64,000 nucleotides of DNA from Zingiber officinale. Taxonomy: Eukaryota > Streptophyta > Magnoliopsida > Zingiberales > Zingiberaceae. The translations under genes were made by a program, and so were the position numbers. Location: NCBI RefSeq assembly GCF_018446385.1, contig NC_056001.1:11464672-11528671 (forward strand), read 5' to 3'. The notes below the pieces were generated by a model. It was not told the origin of the DNA. It did no database searches and saw only the letters and a list, made by a program, of their open reading frames with translations. This document shows positions 60,011-64,000 of the stretch, piece after piece; positions within the stretch are counted from its first letter, which is position 1; each line of letters starts with the position of its first letter.

Positions 60011-61890
60011 CTTCCTGAACCTTACAAACAGGTCAAATGGCTTGGTCACAGAAACGAGGAAAAGGAGAAAAAATTCAATGAAAATCCTTTCTGCAATGAA
60101 GTGAGCGGAAAGAAAATTAGTGTTATAAAGGTTCCAATTTCATACAAGAGCAGCACAGAAAATAATAAGAAAGGACGACTACTATTGATATGATCCAATG
60201 CACCTCATGGGCCAATGGATCCAAACAGGATGATGTAAGACTTAATTGAAAACCAAGAATAATTGCCATGTAGCTGTTGCCAAAAAAAATCAAGGTCAGA
60301 CACAAGAAGGAGACTAATGAAGACTAGTGGCAAATAAATTACACGGAAAAATTTCTCAAATTTAACGGGAATAAGTACCCTACTTCACATGAAATATCAA
60401 GAAAAACACAGACATACAACAAACAACCTCTGCGTAATATTCCTTCAAAGAAATGGAAATTAATCAGCAAAGTATCCTAATTCCAAGTTATCGAAATGGC
60501 ATTATAATTTTGTCTACCTCATGGCTGGGGCCATACTTCACAACCATGAAACACAAATGTAAAATTAAGTTATGTGACGAAAACTATCTTCAATCATATG
60601 CGCTATGGAAATTGCATCCCTCCCTCCACAAGTGTTCAAATATGCAATATCTAAGTTTACAAGTCACCGATCTGTAATTTGTACAACCTCTAAACAAATA
60701 AAGACGTTCACACTAGAACCTTTTTTCAGTTAATTGCAAAGGTATTCATTTGAATAGGAAGTTGCAGTCCAAACGAGTTATTTATCTGATTTTTTTTTTC
60801 ATACCACTTCTTGTCATATTCACCTCGTCCAAATTCCTAATACATGCCCTCTTTTAAAAGTAACGAGACATGATTAAAAAAAGCATCATCAATATTTAGA
60901 AAAACCTTTTTTAACAAGCAATAGGCAAGAAAACGAAAAACAAGCCCATTTAGAAGAGGGATCCGAGAAGATCCCACTATTCAGCACATCTCCAACAAAA
61001 ATAAAAACAAAAACCAAAAAACAGCAAGTTTGCAACCCTAGCTCGAGGTATGTTCCTACAGATACCGAAACAATCAACATATATCAAATTTAGAATCAAA
61101 ATAGAACAAAAAGATCCCGAGAAGAGAGAGAATAATCAAGAAATACGAACCTGGAGAGAGCAGAAGAGATCGAGAAGAGATTGCTGCCGACGTGAGAAGA
61201 TGAAAATGTGGAATTCGAACCGCGTTCCGTTCCTTCGTGTAGATAAGAATCGACGAAAATGGGTTGGTAAGGAAATTAAGGATCGTACGTGCGTTCACAA
61301 GGAGGCAACAGCACAACTAACGTATGATTTATCCAACCACACCGCATTCGTCTATATTTGATCATGCGCTAGCCAATCAAGGAAATGATTGTCCTGTTTC
61401 CTGTTTTAGACGACGTAGAAACTTTGCTTTCAAACAGCGTCAGGAGGTGGACGGAGTTCGCGTGGAATGGAGGAAAGAACAAAACATATCAGCCGTGCAA
61501 GTCCAGACATCCGCGTGGTTTCATAACCAATGACAATACAAACAGGGAGGAGTTTATATTTTTAAAACGTAACTTCTTGTACTGCTGTATTTTAAGCAAA
61601 ACAGCTGATACCAATCTTCCAGTAACGCCGGCTAACACAACGACCCACGATATTCACAGAAAAGCCGTCGACTTCCCTTGTCTTAACACATTTTTTATTT
61701 TAACAGGTTGAATAGTTATTTTAATATTTTCATAATATTTTTATTTTTTTAATATCATTGTTGAGGGTATAGATTTAATTACAGAATTTATATTATTAAT
61801 TTTTAAGTTATTTTTAATATGGATATAAATATATTTTTCTTTTAATATAGAGATAATGTGTTGTATGTATATTTCAATATTGTCATACTA
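60011..61890. other. 5' leader, leader intron and promoter region of MAF1
   Basis: A likely non-coding first exon ends at a CCAG|GTTCGT donor near 61151 and covers about 61152-61250. A leader intron of about 1.1 kb would follow before the coding start at 60010. Upstream of about 61320 the DNA is spacer. No other gene is supported. Confidence 0.45.
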
Positions 61891-61929
61891 GAATATTATT
61901 TTCATATCTGTCCATGTCTTATGTATTTC

Positions 61930-63110
61930 TTTTCCTAATTCCTCATGAAGTTTGCTAATTCGGTTCGTGCTCCAGGCCGTCGCCAGCCAGGGAGAGGTTT
62001 TCTCCCTCTCAAGCCCTCTGTCGGAGCCGACGAAGTCGTCGGCGCTCCCTTCCCCTTCTACACATGTCCTCTCCTCCAGTCTCTTCACACCAGCACTGCT
62101 ACTAGGATGGGGAGAGGGGTCGTCTTTGGCTCGCGGCTCCGCCGCAATCAATCCCTTGCTCCACGCCATCGCGATCCAGCCGACAGCATCGCCTACTCCT
62201 TCATCGCCAGCGGGCCGCCATTCCCTTCCCTGCTTCCCTTCTCCTACGACTACACCAATGAGGAGCATCGGCTTCGCCTCCAGCGGCCGGTGCACTCGCC
62301 AGAGCTGCCGCAGCCTCCCACGGCCACCGCCGCTGCATCCAGAAGTCATCACAGCTGCCAATAGCCGCCTCTGCCCGCGTCTAGCGTTGTACAGTGGTCG
62401 TCGCCGCCTCTCCTAGCCGCAGCCGCCGCCACCTTTGGAAGTCACTACCGCAGCCGTCGTCACCCTCCGAGCAGTCGCCATCCGAGAGCCCAGGTATCGT
62501 ACTATGCCTATATGCCGGCCTACGAGCCGAGAGTGTGTTCAGCCTTCGTGTCGCTATTGTATCCCGGCCTGCGAGCCAATGGAGTGTTCGGCCTTCGGGC
62601 CACGGTTGCATTTCGGCCTACAAGCTGAGGCGGTAGTCGGGCCGTACGTCATCCGGTGGATCCATATCGTGTCCAGCTTCAAGCTACCAGAGCCAGCTAC
62701 TCACCTGGTGGACATTTATCTACTATTCAGAGTCGCGACGACTCGATCAACGCCGCAGCCAGCTCATCCATTCATCCGAGGGCGTCCCCCCCCCCCACAG
62801 GGTACATCACTGTGCATATCTTGCATTTATGTCGCTATTCTATTATTATTAGGCTGCTTACATATTCGTGGGATTCACCTCGAGCACCGGGGTACCGGAG
62901 ACCGGGGCAACCCGGTCCCTGACTACAGGTACTGCTGACCAAAGGACTCCAGGCGACTTGGTCAACACAGAAGATAACTCATCAGCCGGGTCATGGGGAT
63001 GCGGTCAACCTTCCAGACACGTCATATCGGTAGGTTCGTCTTCTCAGCTTCCCGACAGGATCACTATACAAACTATAATACATGGAATCAACGAGAACAG
63101 AACTGAGAAA
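61930..63110. repeat. GC-rich repeat-like stretch, probable LTR or retroelement fragment
   Basis: The composition changes sharply to GC-rich with long spurious open frames on both strands. Phrases such as CGGCCTACGAGCCGAG, CCCGGCCTGCGAGCC, CGGCCTTCGGGCC and CGGCCTACAAGCTGAG repeat at about 50-bp spacing (62515-62630). A run of ten C lies near 62790. The GAGCACCGGGGTACCGGAG and CAACCCGGTCCCTGACTAC stretch resembles LTR sequences of large monocot retroelements. I could not find ends or a target duplication. Confidence 0.4.
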
Positions 63111-64000
63111 GTCTTATATACTCGCTGTACAAGAAAATACTTACAGTGTGAGAGAGGAGCTTGAGGGGAGCGATTAGAAGGAGAGTTTTTGGAGAGAGAG
63201 GAAGCAACGAGAGAGGTTTTCGTCCATGCCTTGGAGGCAGAAGAGGATGCCTTTTATAGGTAGAAGGAGAGAGCTAGCTTCAGGAGGAAGGAAGAGAACT
63301 TGCTTGTAGGCGAAAGAAAGCATATGAAAAAGAGGAGAGACAGGTGGAAAGTTTTAGTGGTAGCACTGTAGTAGTGGTGGTACTATCATAGTAATGGTAT
63401 TGTTGTAGTGGTGGTACTGTAGTAGTGGAGGCTTAGCTGTCCATTGTATTATCAATATTTTCTTCTCCTATGGAGTCTAGCGATTGTGCTTGTGAGCTGG
63501 ATGCTTGAGTCGATGCTTTGTATCTGGAAAGGGCAACTCTGTAGACTCTAATTGAAAGAGATGAGCTTGCTAATCTTTTGTTACTCATGCATTCGATTTT
63601 CTTCTGATAATGTTGAAAAAGAGCAGTATGCTGAGTAGTAAAGTGAAAAGGAAAAAACCTGGTGCCCATATCCTTTGGCTAGTAAATTTTTTTCTGTAAA
63701 AAGGTCCACCAACTAGCAGATAAGCATCTGGATCTTCAATTCAATCCCAACGCCAATGTGTCCCTTGGACTGAGGCTCGCTAGTGTTTAAATTGATCAAA
63801 AAATGAGGGAGGAGCTTCCTAATCACAATATGGGTCTGTCAGATAGTCTTCTAGCTCGGCTTGGTAACCTCCGACTTCATTAATGTCGATTTTCACTAAA
63901 TGTCGGGTTGATTCAATTTTTAGGTCCAGCCATTCAGGAGGAGTACTGTCAAATGTGCAAACCACAAAAGTTTCTTCTTCTTCTAAAGTTGTAGAAATAG
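63111..64000. other. Unassigned right edge
   Basis: Contains GGTGGTACTGTAGTAGT-type triplet repeats at about 63356-63430 and a weak coding-like stretch on the minus strand (about 63433-64000) that is interrupted and that I cannot assign. It could be a decayed retroelement or virus-like polyprotein fragment continuing to the right. No confident call. Confidence 0.25.

Noticed and set aside
61945-62416. Overlapping 140-157 codon frames on both strands
   Set aside because: They arise from GC-rich composition, lack similarity to known proteins, and no frame is favoured over the others.
1-64000. CRISPR arrays, bacterial operons, plastid or mitochondrial DNA, gene clusters for a pathway
   Set aside because: Repeats here are transposon-derived, the genes have plant introns, and neighbouring genes belong to unrelated pathways.

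Overview
The window is nuclear DNA of a flowering plant. The host genes have several to many exons with GT-AG introns, the spaces between genes are AT-rich and packed with transposable elements, and the gene families are plant ones (NAC factors, SKU5-like oxidase, plant reticulon, ACHT thioredoxin). GC-rich first exons and the style of the LTRs suggest a monocot, plausibly Zingiberales (ginger or banana order). That placement is inference; no species can be read from the sequence. A run of exactly 100 N shows the window comes from a scaffolded assembly.

Layout of host genes. 160-1070 (-): 5' part of an ACHT4-type chloroplast thioredoxin that runs off the left edge. 10429-11650 (-): three-exon NAC factor of the NAM/CUC side (ANAC046/087-like). 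25801-26866 (+): three-exon NAC factor of the SNAC/ATAF side. 27555-36916 (-): nine-exon membrane-anchored apyrase (GDA1/CD39), with a LINE and a SINE in its 6.1 kb intron and TTG where the start ATG is expected. 47358-50997 (+): decayed reticulon-like (RTNLB) pseudogene. 51941-52534 (-): single-exon LEA_2/NHL-type membrane protein. 53292-55120 (-): three-exon SKU5-similar multicopper-oxidase-like protein of the pollen type. 57035-60010 (-): ten-exon MAF1, repressor of RNA polymerase III. The genes look independent; nothing suggests a cluster or shared pathway.

Layout of mobile DNA. An array of ~180-bp units (1.7-3.3 kb) is interrupted by a solo LTR with a 5-bp target duplication. A hAT-type MITE with an 8-bp duplication lies inside an older fold-back element (3.8-4.35 kb). 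Two solo LTRs of one family (6769-8088 and 39232-40543) each have perfect 5-bp duplications, and the second split one arm of an inverted-repeat element. At 18.1-21.4 kb a solo LTR of about 1.6 kb sits exactly at the end of a second solo LTR. A truncated Ty1/copia element (40659-about 45665) abuts the tail of another copia remnant. Two related AT-rich inverted-repeat elements lie at 24.3-25.1 kb and 48.85-49.54 kb. Two SINEs with 19-bp duplications were found (31018-31152 and 48227-48432).

The near-identical ~650-bp copies on either side of the N gap at 17143-17242 are best read as an assembly artefact. I did not find a novel biological system. The most useful observations are the precisely dated nestings, the non-ATG apyrase start, the reticulon pseudogene, and a tRNA-like fold inside a MAF1 intron.
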